From positions 2,179,005-2,243,004 of the forward strand of contig NZ_WSEL01000009.1 in the NCBI RefSeq assembly GCF_009758015.1: 64,000 bases of DNA, in the 5' to 3' direction. A model generated the notes under the pieces. It ran no database searches. It was not told the DNA's origin and was given only the letters and a program-made list of their open reading frames with translations. This stretch comes from Ramlibacter pinisoli. Lineage in GTDB: Bacteria; Pseudomonadota; Gammaproteobacteria; Burkholderiales; Burkholderiaceae_C. This document shows positions 51,050-62,087 of this stretch, one piece after another; position 1 is the stretch's first letter; every line of letters begins with the position of its first letter. Position numbers and translations under genes: made by a program.

Positions 51050-51706
51050 TCAGCTGCCCGACTGGTGGCGGGCCGCGCGCACGCCCTGCCGGGTCTCCTG
51101 CACCTGGGCCAGGAAGTCCCAGAAGCTCTTGGCCTGCTCCTTGAGCTTGTAGTCGGTCTGGGCGAAGCGCTCGACCACCAGTTCGCTCATCCGCGTGTCC
51201 AGGGTGGCCGGCGGCAGCCGCAGGTGGGCCTCGGTCTCGCTGCCGAAGCGCTCCAGCGTCGCGCCGCCATGGCGGGCGATCTTGAGCATCGCCGTGTTCT
51301 CGCTCAGGGCGTGGATGAACAGCAGGTCGACGCCCTCGTTGCGGGCATGGATGACGGCCCGCTCGAACAGCCGGCTGCCGTAGCCCCGGCCGCGCGCCTT
51401 GGCCAGCACCGAGACGCCGAACTCCGCGCAGCGGCTGGCGCGCGGGTCGCGCGAGAACGCCAGGTGCGCCATGGCGATCAGTTCGAGCTTGCGGTTGTAG
51501 ATGCCGAAGATGTCGTCGCGCTCGAAGTCGAGGTCGGCGATGTAGCGGCCGACCTGTTCGTCGGTGGCCGTGTAGCCGAACCGCAGGTAGCGGTCGTCGG
51601 CATCCAGCGCCAGCAGGTGCGTCGCGATGCGCTCGCGGTGGCTCGGGCCCAGCGAACGGATCGGGACCAGGGCGGGCGCGGGCTTCAGGGCGGGGTCGTC
51701 GGCCAT
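51050..51706 (-). CDS. GNAT-family N-acetyltransferase
   Basis: A 218-residue GNAT protein: FGYTATDEQVGRYI, LIAMAHLAF, EFGVSVLAKARGRGYGSRLFERAVIHARNEGV (acetyl-CoA motif R-G-R-G-Y-G, about 118-123) and the NTAMLKIARHGGA helix. A ~40-residue C-terminal tail, rich in K/Q, is extra. The substrate is unknown. A weak hairpin separates it from the Lrp-type gene. Confidence 0.85.
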   Translation of the reverse strand: MADDPALKPAPALVPIRSLGPSHRERIATHLLALDADDRYLRFGYTATDEQVGRYIADLDFERDDIFGIYNRKLELIAMAHLAFSRDPRASRCAEFGVSVLAKARGRGYGSRLFERAVIHARNEGVDLLFIHALSENTAMLKIARHGGATLERFGSETEAHLRLPPATLDTRMSELVVERFAQTDYKLKEQAKSFWDFLAQVQETRQGVRAARHQSGS

Positions 51707-51759
51707 GGGACCAATGTAAGGGTTATCCCGGTCCGCCCCAGTCCGGGAAACTACGTCAG

Positions 51760-51778
51760 GGGGCACTTACTGTGCCCC
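51760..51778 (-). terminator. Weak stem-loop after the Lrp-type gene
   Basis: GGGGCAC (51760-51766) and GTGCCCC (51772-51778) form a perfect 7-base stem with a TTACT loop, ten bases after the stop codon of the Lrp-type gene. No T-run follows on the minus strand, so this is an RNA 3'-end structure or inefficient terminator, not a strong one. Confidence 0.4.
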
Positions 51779-51787
51779 GACACCGCA

Positions 51788-52270
51788 CTAAACCGGCACC
51801 GCCGTGGTGGCTTTGACACGGTCGAGCACGAAACTGGTCTTGCAGTCCTGCACGCTCGGGTGCTTCAGGACGGTCTCCAGGATGAAGCGGCTGTAGTGCG
51901 CCATGTCCTCCACCACCACCCGCAGCAGGAAGTCCATCTCCCCGGTCAGGGCCACGCACTCGACCACCTCCGGCCAGGTCTGGACGGCAGCCCGGAACAG
52001 GTCCATGGGGTTGCGCTTGTGGTGCTCGGTGTGCTTTTCCAGCCGGACGTTGATGTAGGCGGTCAGGCCCAGTCCGACCAGTTCCGGTCGCACCAGGGCC
52101 ACGTAGCGGTCGATGATGCGCGCCTCCTCCAGCCGCTTGACCCGGCGCAGCACGGCGCTGGGCGACAGCCCGACCTGCTCGCCGACCACCTCGTAGGTCT
52201 CGCGTCCGTTCGCCTGCAGCGCGCGCAGGATGGCCCGGTCGAGCTTGTCTAATGCAGCGGATTCAGCCAT
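51788..52270 (-). CDS. Lrp/AsnC-family regulator, divergent from hpd
   Basis: A 160-residue Lrp/AsnC protein: HTH at residues 9-60 (LDRAILRALQANGRETYEVVGEQVGLSPSAVLRRVKRLEEARII) and a RAM ligand domain (GLTAYINVRLEKHTEH, EVVECVALTGEMDFLLRVVVED). Divergent from hpd, so probably its activator, responding to tyrosine, phenylalanine or 4-hydroxyphenylpyruvate, as in other proteobacterial hpd regulators. The ATG starts just inside the intergenic region. Confidence 0.87.
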   Translation of the reverse strand: MAESAALDKLDRAILRALQANGRETYEVVGEQVGLSPSAVLRRVKRLEEARIIDRYVALVRPELVGLGLTAYINVRLEKHTEHHKRNPMDLFRAAVQTWPEVVECVALTGEMDFLLRVVVEDMAHYSRFILETVLKHPSVQDCKTSFVLDRVKATTAVPV

Positions 52271-52380
52271 GGCGCAATTTTATTGATCGAAGGGGCATTT
52301 TCGAGCCGCTCTCCGGCGGAAAACTGAACGCCTGCCGCCCTACAGTGCTGGTTCCCCATTGCACCGACCGGAGACCGCCG
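52271..52380. promoter_or_regulatory. Divergent lrp-like/hpd regulatory region
   Basis: 110 bases between divergent genes. A TCGAA...TTCGA palindrome lies at 52287-52304, within an AT-rich stretch (GCAATTTTATTG) unusual for this genome, as expected of an Lrp-type site. TACAGT at 52341-52346 is a plausible -10 for hpd, about 35 bases from its ATG. The -35 is unclear, consistent with activator dependence. Confidence 0.4.
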
Positions 52381-53523
52381 ATGACCGCTGCCCAGCCCCC
52401 TTCCACCAGCCGCGCCGCGCCGGGCTGGGACAACCCCATGGGGACGGACGGCTTCGAGTTCATCGAGTACGCGGCGCCGGACCCCAAGGCGATGGGGGAG
52501 CTGTTCGAGCGCATGGGCTTCCGGCCGATCGCCCGCCACCGCCACAAGGCCGTGCTGCTGTACCGCCAGGGCGGCATCAACTTCATCGTCAACGCCGAGC
52601 CGGATTCGTTCGCTCAGCGCTTCGCGCGCCAGCACGGGCCCAGCATCTGCGCCATCGCCTTCCGGGTGCGCGATGCCAAGGTGGCCTACGAGCGCGCCGT
52701 CTCGCTGGGCGCCTGGGGCTACGCCGGCGCGGCGGGCCCGGGCGAGCTGAACATTCCGGCCATCAAGGGCATCGGCGACAGCCTGATCTACCTGGTGGAC
52801 CGCTGGCGCGGCAAGAACGGCGCGCGGCCGGGCGACATCGGCGACATCGGCTTCTACGACGTCGACTTCGAGCCCCTGCCCGGCATCGACGCCCAGGAGG
52901 CGCTCGATCCGGCCGGCCACGGCCTGACCTACATCGACCACCTGACCCACAACGTGCACCGGGGCCGCATGGCCGAATGGTCGGAGTTCTACGAGCGGCT
53001 GTTCAACTTCCGCGAGGTCCGCTACTTCGACATCGAGGGCCAGGCCACCGGCGTCAAGAGCAAGGCCATGACCAGCCCCTGCGGGAAGATCCGCATCCCG
53101 ATCAACGAGGAGGGCAACGAGAAGGCCGGCCAGATCCAGGAGTACCTGGACAAGTACCGCGGCGAGGGCATCCAGCACATCGCGCTGGGCTCGCGCAACC
53201 TGTACGACACGGTGGACGCCCTGCAGCTGGCCGGCATCAAGCTGCTGGAGACCAGCGACACCTACTACGAGCTGCTGCCGCGGCGGATCCCGCAGCTGCA
53301 GGAGGACATCGAGGCGCTGCGGCAGCGCAACATCCTGGTCGACGGCCAGACGGGCCAGTTGCTGCTGCAGATCTTCAGCGAGAACCAGCTCGGCCCGATC
53401 TTCTTCGAGTTCATCCAGCGCAAGGGCAACGAGGGCTTCGGCGAGGGCAACTTCAAGGCCCTGTTCGAGACCATGGAGCTGGACCAGATGCGGCGCGGCG
53501 TGCTGGAGGGCAAGCCGGCCTGA
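52381..53523 (+). CDS. hpd: 4-hydroxyphenylpyruvate dioxygenase
   Basis: A 380-residue HPPD with both vicinal-oxygen-chelate halves. Iron ligands: HLTHNVHRG (His about 183), IQHIALGSRNL (His about 262) and IFFEFIQRKG (Glu about 343); the C-terminal GNFKALFE motif is present. It converts 4-hydroxyphenylpyruvate to homogentisate in tyrosine degradation. No homogentisate dioxygenase is in the window; the FAH-family gene at 15868 is far away. Confidence 0.95.
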   Translation: MTAAQPPSTSRAAPGWDNPMGTDGFEFIEYAAPDPKAMGELFERMGFRPIARHRHKAVLLYRQGGINFIVNAEPDSFAQRFARQHGPSICAIAFRVRDAKVAYERAVSLGAWGYAGAAGPGELNIPAIKGIGDSLIYLVDRWRGKNGARPGDIGDIGFYDVDFEPLPGIDAQEALDPAGHGLTYIDHLTHNVHRGRMAEWSEFYERLFNFREVRYFDIEGQATGVKSKAMTSPCGKIRIPINEEGNEKAGQIQEYLDKYRGEGIQHIALGSRNLYDTVDALQLAGIKLLETSDTYYELLPRRIPQLQEDIEALRQRNILVDGQTGQLLLQIFSENQLGPIFFEFIQRKGNEGFGEGNFKALFETMELDQMRRGVLEGKPA

Positions 53524-53625
53524 GGGGCCCGGCGCCGTTCGTCGCGGCGATTCGGCAGGTCCGGCAAGACGGCCGGTAACAAGGGGTTGACAATTTGATT
53601 CAGGTCATCCCTGTTGCCGCCCGCC

Positions 53626-54234
53626 ATGACGACACCCAGGCCGTCCCCTTCGCCGGATGTGGAGCTCCACCGCAAGGTGATCCTGGTGCTGGACACCGTG
53701 GAATCCGTGCGCCTGATGGAGAGCGACGAGTCGGGCTTCATCCAGCGCTGGCGCCGGTTCGCGCACGAGGCCCGCAACCTGGTCGTGCCCACCCATGGCG
53801 GCCGCTTCCACCGCAGCACCGGCGACGGCTTCCTGCTGGCGTTCGACCAGGCCACGGCCGCGGTGCATGCGGCCTTCGACCTGCTGCGCCGCTGCGGCGA
53901 GGGCAACCGGCAGCTGGGGGCCGAGCCGCCGTTGCAGCTGCAGGTGCGCATCGCGGCCCACGCGGCGCACTACATCGCCGACGAATTCGACATCTACGGC
54001 TCGGGGGTCAACCTCGCCAGCCGCTTGCTGGCGCTGGCCGGCCCCGGGGAATTCGTGGTGAGCGCCGCCCTGCGGGACCTGCTGGCCGGCTCGGGCACGC
54101 GCCTGAAGGACCTGGGCATGCACCGGCTGCGGCACCTGAGCCGACCCACCCACGCCTTCCGCGTGCTGGCCGCCGGACCGGCCGCGGGCCCGGATGCGCA
54201 GCCGCCATCGGCGGCGGGCTACGCCGGCTCCTGA
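53626..54234 (+). CDS. Class III adenylyl/guanylyl cyclase-domain protein
   Basis: A 202-residue protein consisting of one cyclase homology domain. First metal Asp: VLVLDTVES (about 24), second: STGDGFLLAF (about 67). The transition-state Asn and Arg appear in YGSGVNLASRL (about 127-137), where the base-recognising Asp is replaced by Ser, as in class IIIb enzymes. Residues for catalysis are therefore mostly present. It converges with a Crp/Fnr gene, stop codons five bases apart. Confidence 0.75.
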   Translation: MTTPRPSPSPDVELHRKVILVLDTVESVRLMESDESGFIQRWRRFAHEARNLVVPTHGGRFHRSTGDGFLLAFDQATAAVHAAFDLLRRCGEGNRQLGAEPPLQLQVRIAAHAAHYIADEFDIYGSGVNLASRLLALAGPGEFVVSAALRDLLAGSGTRLKDLGMHRLRHLSRPTHAFRVLAAGPAAGPDAQPPSAAGYAGS

Positions 54235-54238
54235 CGGT

Positions 54239-54895
54239 TCACCAGCGCGCCGGCAGCTTGCGGTTGAGGGTGATCTGGCGGATGCCCAGGGACACGTAGC
54301 CGCCGCGCTCGAGGTCCTTCAGCAGCCGGCTGACCATCTCGCGCGAGGCGCCGACCCGGCTGGCGATGGTCTGGTGCGTGATGGGCGCCAGCAGCACCGG
54401 CGCACCCGGCGTGGCCGGGCCCTGGTGCCCCTCCAGCGTGCTGACCACGCGGCCATAGACATCCTTCAGCGCGAGCTCGCGCGCCGTCTGGGTGGCGGTG
54501 CGGGCACGGCGGATGACGCGCGCGATCAGTTCGAGCATGAAGTCCGGATGGCTCGCCAGGTGCTTGCACAGGTCGGCCCGGCTGACCACGGCGCAGACGC
54601 AGGGTTCGAGCGTGATGATGGAGGCCGAGCGCGGGCCGCCATCGAGCCACATCTCGGCGAAGTAGTCGCCGGCCTCCACCACCCCGAAGGTCAGTTCGCG
54701 GCCGACGGCGTCGTTGGAGTAGACGCGCACGCGTCCGGAGAGCAGGACGTAGGTGGAGTCGCCCATCTCCCCCTCCGTGATGATCACCGTGTTCTTGCGG
54801 AAGCTGCGCACGCAGCCCAGTAGCGCGAGGGCCCTGATGCTCGGCGTCAGGGCGTCGAACAGGCGGTCTTGCGCCGCCGCGTGGGACGTGGACAT
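54239..54895 (-). CDS. Crp/Fnr-family regulator with cNMP contacts
   Basis: A 218-residue Crp-family regulator. The beta-roll has GDYFAEMWLDGGPRSASI, retaining the Glu and Arg-Ser of the cyclic-nucleotide pocket (GELx...RSA in E. coli CRP). HTH: ITHQTIASRVGASREMVSRLLKDLERGGYV (about 175-205), with the S-R-E-x-V-x-R recognition helix of CRP. No Cys cluster of FNR is present. It is probably cNMP-responsive (inference). Confidence 0.85.
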   Translation of the reverse strand: MSTSHAAAQDRLFDALTPSIRALALLGCVRSFRKNTVIITEGEMGDSTYVLLSGRVRVYSNDAVGRELTFGVVEAGDYFAEMWLDGGPRSASIITLEPCVCAVVSRADLCKHLASHPDFMLELIARVIRRARTATQTARELALKDVYGRVVSTLEGHQGPATPGAPVLLAPITHQTIASRVGASREMVSRLLKDLERGGYVSLGIRQITLNRKLPARW

Positions 54896-54964
54896 GGATG
54901 ATCTCCTCCCCTCGCGGCCACTCTAGCAGAGGGGTACGCGGCCGCCAATCGGAGGAACGAGCGA

Positions 54965-55615
54965 TCAGTGCAGGGGGTCGCAGCGCAGCGCGGGGGCCAC
55001 CGGCGGCAGCATGGCCACCCGGCTCACCAGCTCGCGCACGCCGGAGGAGCGTGTCTTGGCGCACAGGCTGCGCACGTGGCTGCGCACCGTGGACACGGCC
55101 ACTTCGAGCTGGCGCGCCACCTCGGGAGCGGAGTAGCCCTGGCACAGGATGCCCAGCACGGTCTCTTCCGCCGCCGTGAGCGCATGGCTGCGGGCGAAGA
55201 AGCACAGCATCAGCGACTCGCAGACGCTGGGGCGGGAGAACAGCAGCGCGACGTGGCTGGAGGTCGGCTCGCCGCGCCCGAGCGGGACCAGCGCCAGGGC
55301 CAGCTTGTCGCCGGCCTCGCCCAACAGGTGCAGCAGGCTGCGCTTGCCGGTTGCCGCCTTGCCCAGCCCGTCGGCCAGCGCCTTGGTGTCGGCCGGCTGC
55401 ACCTGCAGCAGGCCATGGCGGACCCAGAGCACGCGGCGGCGGCCCAGTTCATGGCGCGCGGCCTGGTTGGCGTGCACCAGCTCGCCCGCCGGAGTGGCCA
55501 CGGCCACCCCGTATGCCAGTTCGTCCAGCACCAGGTCGCCCATGCCGGCGGCCAGGGGCGGACGGCCCTCGAAAACGGACGCCCGAGCGCCCGGGGTTTG
55601 CAGGTTGGTCTGCAT
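54965..55615 (-). CDS. LuxR-type regulator
   Basis: A 216-residue regulator. A C-terminal GerE/LuxR HTH (about 142-205: LTAAEETVLGILCQGYSAPEVARQLEVAVSTVRSHVRSLCAKTRSSGVRELV) follows a ~110-residue N-terminal domain with a PAS-like core (VATPAGELVHANQAARHELG). There is no phospho-acceptor aspartate. The signal and targets are unknown. It is separated from Crp by 69 bases and from the hybrid kinase by 128. Confidence 0.82.
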   Translation of the reverse strand: MQTNLQTPGARASVFEGRPPLAAGMGDLVLDELAYGVAVATPAGELVHANQAARHELGRRRVLWVRHGLLQVQPADTKALADGLGKAATGKRSLLHLLGEAGDKLALALVPLGRGEPTSSHVALLFSRPSVCESLMLCFFARSHALTAAEETVLGILCQGYSAPEVARQLEVAVSTVRSHVRSLCAKTRSSGVRELVSRVAMLPPVAPALRCDPLH

Positions 55616-55743
55616 GTGTCTCCTCCCTTGTTGTCATGGGCAGGAGAGTAGGAAGCGCGCGGGTTTTGCGCCAGTGCAAAAGGCCGGTCGGCCGTGTGAC
55701 CTGCTTCGCTCTTTCGCGCGCGGACCGGACCGGCCGCGTGGCC

Positions 55744-59105
<3,362 letters not shown>

Positions 59106-59106
<1 letters not shown>

Positions 59107-60224
59107 TAGAGCGCCAGGCCGGTGATCTCGGCCACGTCGAGGGGGGAGGAGCGGCCCGGCAGGTCGACCAGCGCACGCCGGTCGGTCTCGACGGCGCCGG
59201 TAACCAGCCGCAGCGCGGCGACGCTGGCCATGATGGGCCAGCCGATAGTTCGGCCCTGGCGCTGCAGCAGCATGGTCGCACTGACGGCGTCGCCGACCGG
59301 CAGCGTCTGCGCCGTGGGCGTGTGCAGCGGGTCGTGCAGCAGCGTCAGCGTGACGGGACCGGCGTGCAGGGCCACGTTGGCCTGGAACCGCGGCAGCTCC
59401 CGGTCGGGATAGCTGGAGGCCAGGTACTGCTGGATCCCGCGGCCGGCCTCCACCAGCCCGAGGGCGGCACGCACGGCCCGCAGGCCGTGATTGACCGTCT
59501 GGGTGTCGGTGGCATCGACGAAGACCGCCAGCACGCCCTCGCCGATGAACTGGATGTGGCGCGCGCCGAACAGGTGGGCCGTGTCGTTGGCACTGCCGTA
59601 GAACTTCTTCACCAGGTCCGCCAGTTCGGCGGGGTTGAGCTTCTCGGCGACGCCGGCGTAGCTGGGGATGTCGACGAACAGCACCGTGGCGCTGGGAAAC
59701 TTCTCGTCGCCCTCGCCGTCGCTGCCGGTGGGCCAGCGCTCGCTCAGCTCGGTGGCCAGGCGCTGCTCGTACAGCTTGGACAGCTGGTGGCGCTGCTCCT
59801 CCAGTGCTTCCTGCACGGCGCGGTCGATCGCCATGGCCTGCAGCGTGGCGTGCATGGTGCGCTTGTTCAACTGGGCGGCCGCGGCCTCGCGCAGTTCCCC
59901 CGGCCGGAACGGCTTGGTGATGTAGTCGTCGGCACCGGTGGTCATGCCGATGCGCATGTGGGCCCGCTCCTGCAGCGAGGTGAGCAGGATCACGGGAGTG
60001 GCGGCGATGTCGGGGTTCTGGCGCAGCGCGGCCAGCATCTGGAAGCCGTTGAGCTCGGGCATCTGCACGTCGCTGATCACCAGGTCGGGCCGGTGGTTCT
60101 CGACCAGCAGCAGGCCCTGGGCCCCGTTCTCCGCGGCGAGCACCTCGTGCCCGTCCTTCTTCAGCACCGAGGCGATGAGCGTGCGCGTGCCGCCATCGTC
60201 CTCCATCAGCACGATCAAAGCCAT
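59106..60224 (-). CDS. Response regulator with degenerate cyclase domain
   Basis: A 372-residue protein: receiver (LIVLMEDDGGTR; phospho-acceptor VISDVQMPELNG, Asp about 52; ITKPFRPGEL, Lys about 103), coiled coil (about 130-160), then cyclase domain (about 175-360). First metal site VLFVDIPSY is intact, but the second has FIGEGVLAVF instead of FIGDG, and GDAVSATMLLQRQ lacks the transition-state Asn and Arg. It is therefore probably a non-catalytic or altered output. It is translationally coupled to the hybrid kinase, which is likely its phosphodonor. Confidence 0.87.
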
Positions 60225-60280
60225 GACCGGTTCGCTTCCAGGTTCGCAGCGGCCGGAATGCAAGGCCGCGACCGGCGATC

Positions 60281-61186
60281 TTACAGGTCCCGCACGAGGG
60301 CGAACGTGCCTTCGACGACCGTCTCGCGGAAGGCCAGATCGACGTGCGCGGCCCCCGGCAGGAAGCGGTTGTCGGCCCCCGCCAGCGTGGCGGTCGAGGG
60401 AGGCATCACCACGTTGTCGCAGTTGCTGAACCAGCACGTGAACCGGCTCGCCGGCAGGCCCGCGGCGCGCGACAAGTCGTCCAGCCACTCCCCGCCGATG
60501 CGCATCTGGCGCCCGTTCGGCAGCCGGCTGAATCGGGCCAGCGCGGTGCCATGGTGGGGCGTGGCGATGGTGACCACGTGCGCCACGCGCTCCGGCCGGC
60601 CAGCGGCGCGCAGCCAGGCGCGCGCCGCCAGTCCGCCCATGCTGTGGCACACCAGGACGGGCGGGCGGCCGCTGGCCGCCGTGAGCTGGCGCACGGCGGC
60701 ATCGATGCTCTGCGCGTAGTCGTCGATGGAGCCGAACACCGGCTCGAGGTTGACGGCCACGTAGGGGTGTCCGAGCTGCCGGGCGCGCGCCAGCCACGGT
60801 GCCCAGAAGCCGCGGTTGCAGACGAAGCCGTGCACGAACACGATGCCGCGCCGGCCGCCGCCGGCCTCCAGGCGATCCGGCCAGCGACGCCAGCGGAATG
60901 GTTGCCGCCAGCCGAACACCCGCAGTCCCTGGAGCGTTTCGCGTCCCCAGGCCGCCAGCAGCTGGCCGGCGCCGGCCCGCGGCGCCGGATCGGCACGGCG
61001 CACGTGCAGCAGGAACAGGAATTCGAGGCCGAGCACGACCGCGTGCACGCACGCGATGGCCCCCGCCCCGAACGCGGCCAGGAGCGGGCGCTGGCCCACC
61101 CAATAGGCGAACCAGGCCAGGGCCGCCACCAGCAGACCCGCCGCCAGCCCCTGCTGCAAGCGGGCGAGACGGGACGACGCGGCCAT
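60281..61186 (-). CDS. Membrane-anchored alpha/beta hydrolase (lipase-like)
   Basis: A 301-residue hydrolase. Two hydrophobic stretches (about 10-30 and 35-60) precede the fold: IVFVHGFVCNRGFW (oxyanion region, about 115-128), VLVCHSMGGLAARAWL (nucleophile Ser in C-H-S-M-G, about 175), and DNRFLPGAAHVDLAF (catalytic His, about 277). It resembles triacylglycerol lipases of the PGAP1/lipase-2 type. Start ATG ending at 61186 chosen; an ATG ending at 61207 is possible. Confidence 0.82.
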   Translation of the reverse strand: MAASSRLARLQQGLAAGLLVAALAWFAYWVGQRPLLAAFGAGAIACVHAVVLGLEFLFLLHVRRADPAPRAGAGQLLAAWGRETLQGLRVFGWRQPFRWRRWPDRLEAGGGRRGIVFVHGFVCNRGFWAPWLARARQLGHPYVAVNLEPVFGSIDDYAQSIDAAVRQLTAASGRPPVLVCHSMGGLAARAWLRAAGRPERVAHVVTIATPHHGTALARFSRLPNGRQMRIGGEWLDDLSRAAGLPASRFTCWFSNCDNVVMPPSTATLAGADNRFLPGAAHVDLAFRETVVEGTFALVRDL

Positions 61187-61304
61187 CCGGCGAGTATGAC
61201 GTGGCATGGCCGCTGCGCGGCATGGCGCGGGGGCTACCGGTTGTGCGGTGTGGATGCGGCGGCTGCCGGCGGGAGGCAGGACGGGTCGCCTAGACTGAGG
61301 CGGC

Positions 61305-62039
61305 ATGGAAGCCGCCCGCACCATCCGCGAAGCCGTCGCCCAGGTGGCCGCTGTGCGCCGCACCGCCGGGTCGGATCCGCTGCTCGGGCAGGCGCTCGGC
61401 GTGGTGAAGCGGCTGCAGTCGCGGCGCTTCGCCGGGACCTATGCGGATCTGTTGCGCAGCAGGACCTACGCGGCCGGCGCACGGTTCTTCCTCGACGAGT
61501 TGTACGGGGAACGCGACTATGCGCAGCGCGACGAGCAGTTCGCCCGCATCGCCGGGGCCATCGAGCGCCTGTTCCCGGAGAAGATCGGCGCCACGGCGGC
61601 GTGCCTCGCCCAGGTGCACGCCCTGACCGAGGACCTGGACCTCGCGCTGGCCCGGGCCTGGCTGGTGTCGGCAGGCCCCGACCCGGCCCGCTACGGCGCG
61701 GCTTGGCGCCTGGCCGGCCGCGCGCCGGATCGCCTGCAGCAGCTGCAGGCCGTCGTCGACCTCGGGCACGACCTGGCTCGCCTGACCCGGACGCCGGGCT
61801 TGCGCATGATGCTGCGCATGATGCGCAAGCCCGCCACGGCGGCGGGCCTGGCCGCCCTGCAGGCCTTCCTGGAAGGCGGCTTCGACACCTTCGCCGGCAT
61901 GGCACGCGAGCGTGGCGCGGTAGAGAACTTCCTGGCCACCGTGTGGGAGCGGGAGCAGCACCTGTCGCAGCTGCTGTTCCACGCCGAGCCAGCGACGGCG
62001 GAGGCCGAACTGGCGCGCATCTTGGGACAAGCCCCGTAG
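61305..62039 (+). CDS. Conserved hypothetical protein
   Basis: A 244-residue all-alpha soluble protein. A notable segment is YAAGARFFLDELYGERDYAQRDEQFARI (about 55-82), followed by helices with V-H-A-L-T-E-D-L-D and an R-M-M-L-R-M-M-R-K duplicated motif (about 166-174). The FFLDELYG-type segment is found in conserved hypothetical proteins of Burkholderiales. It has no signal or membrane region. It is followed by fadD after 48 bases. Function not recognised. Confidence 0.75.
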   Translation: MEAARTIREAVAQVAAVRRTAGSDPLLGQALGVVKRLQSRRFAGTYADLLRSRTYAAGARFFLDELYGERDYAQRDEQFARIAGAIERLFPEKIGATAACLAQVHALTEDLDLALARAWLVSAGPDPARYGAAWRLAGRAPDRLQQLQAVVDLGHDLARLTRTPGLRMMLRMMRKPATAAGLAALQAFLEGGFDTFAGMARERGAVENFLATVWEREQHLSQLLFHAEPATAEAELARILGQAP

Positions 62040-62087
62040 TCCGCACCGGCCCCGCCGCTGACAATCCCTGGCCATAGGAGAGCAAGC

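Noticed and set aside
51720..51778. Strong terminators between the Lrp-type and GNAT genes
   Set aside because: Two small stems are present but neither has a T-run on the transcribed strand; only the better one is listed, as weak.
53587..53592. Perfect TTGACA as a -35 box before the cyclase-domain gene
   Set aside because: No -10-like hexamer lies 16-18 bases downstream (CTGTTG at the place), so it is not called a promoter.
60281..61363. Longer start for the alpha/beta hydrolase
   Set aside because: The upstream 59 codons are Arg/Pro-rich and overlap the divergent 61305 gene start. The ATG ending at 61186 precedes a normal hydrophobic anchor.
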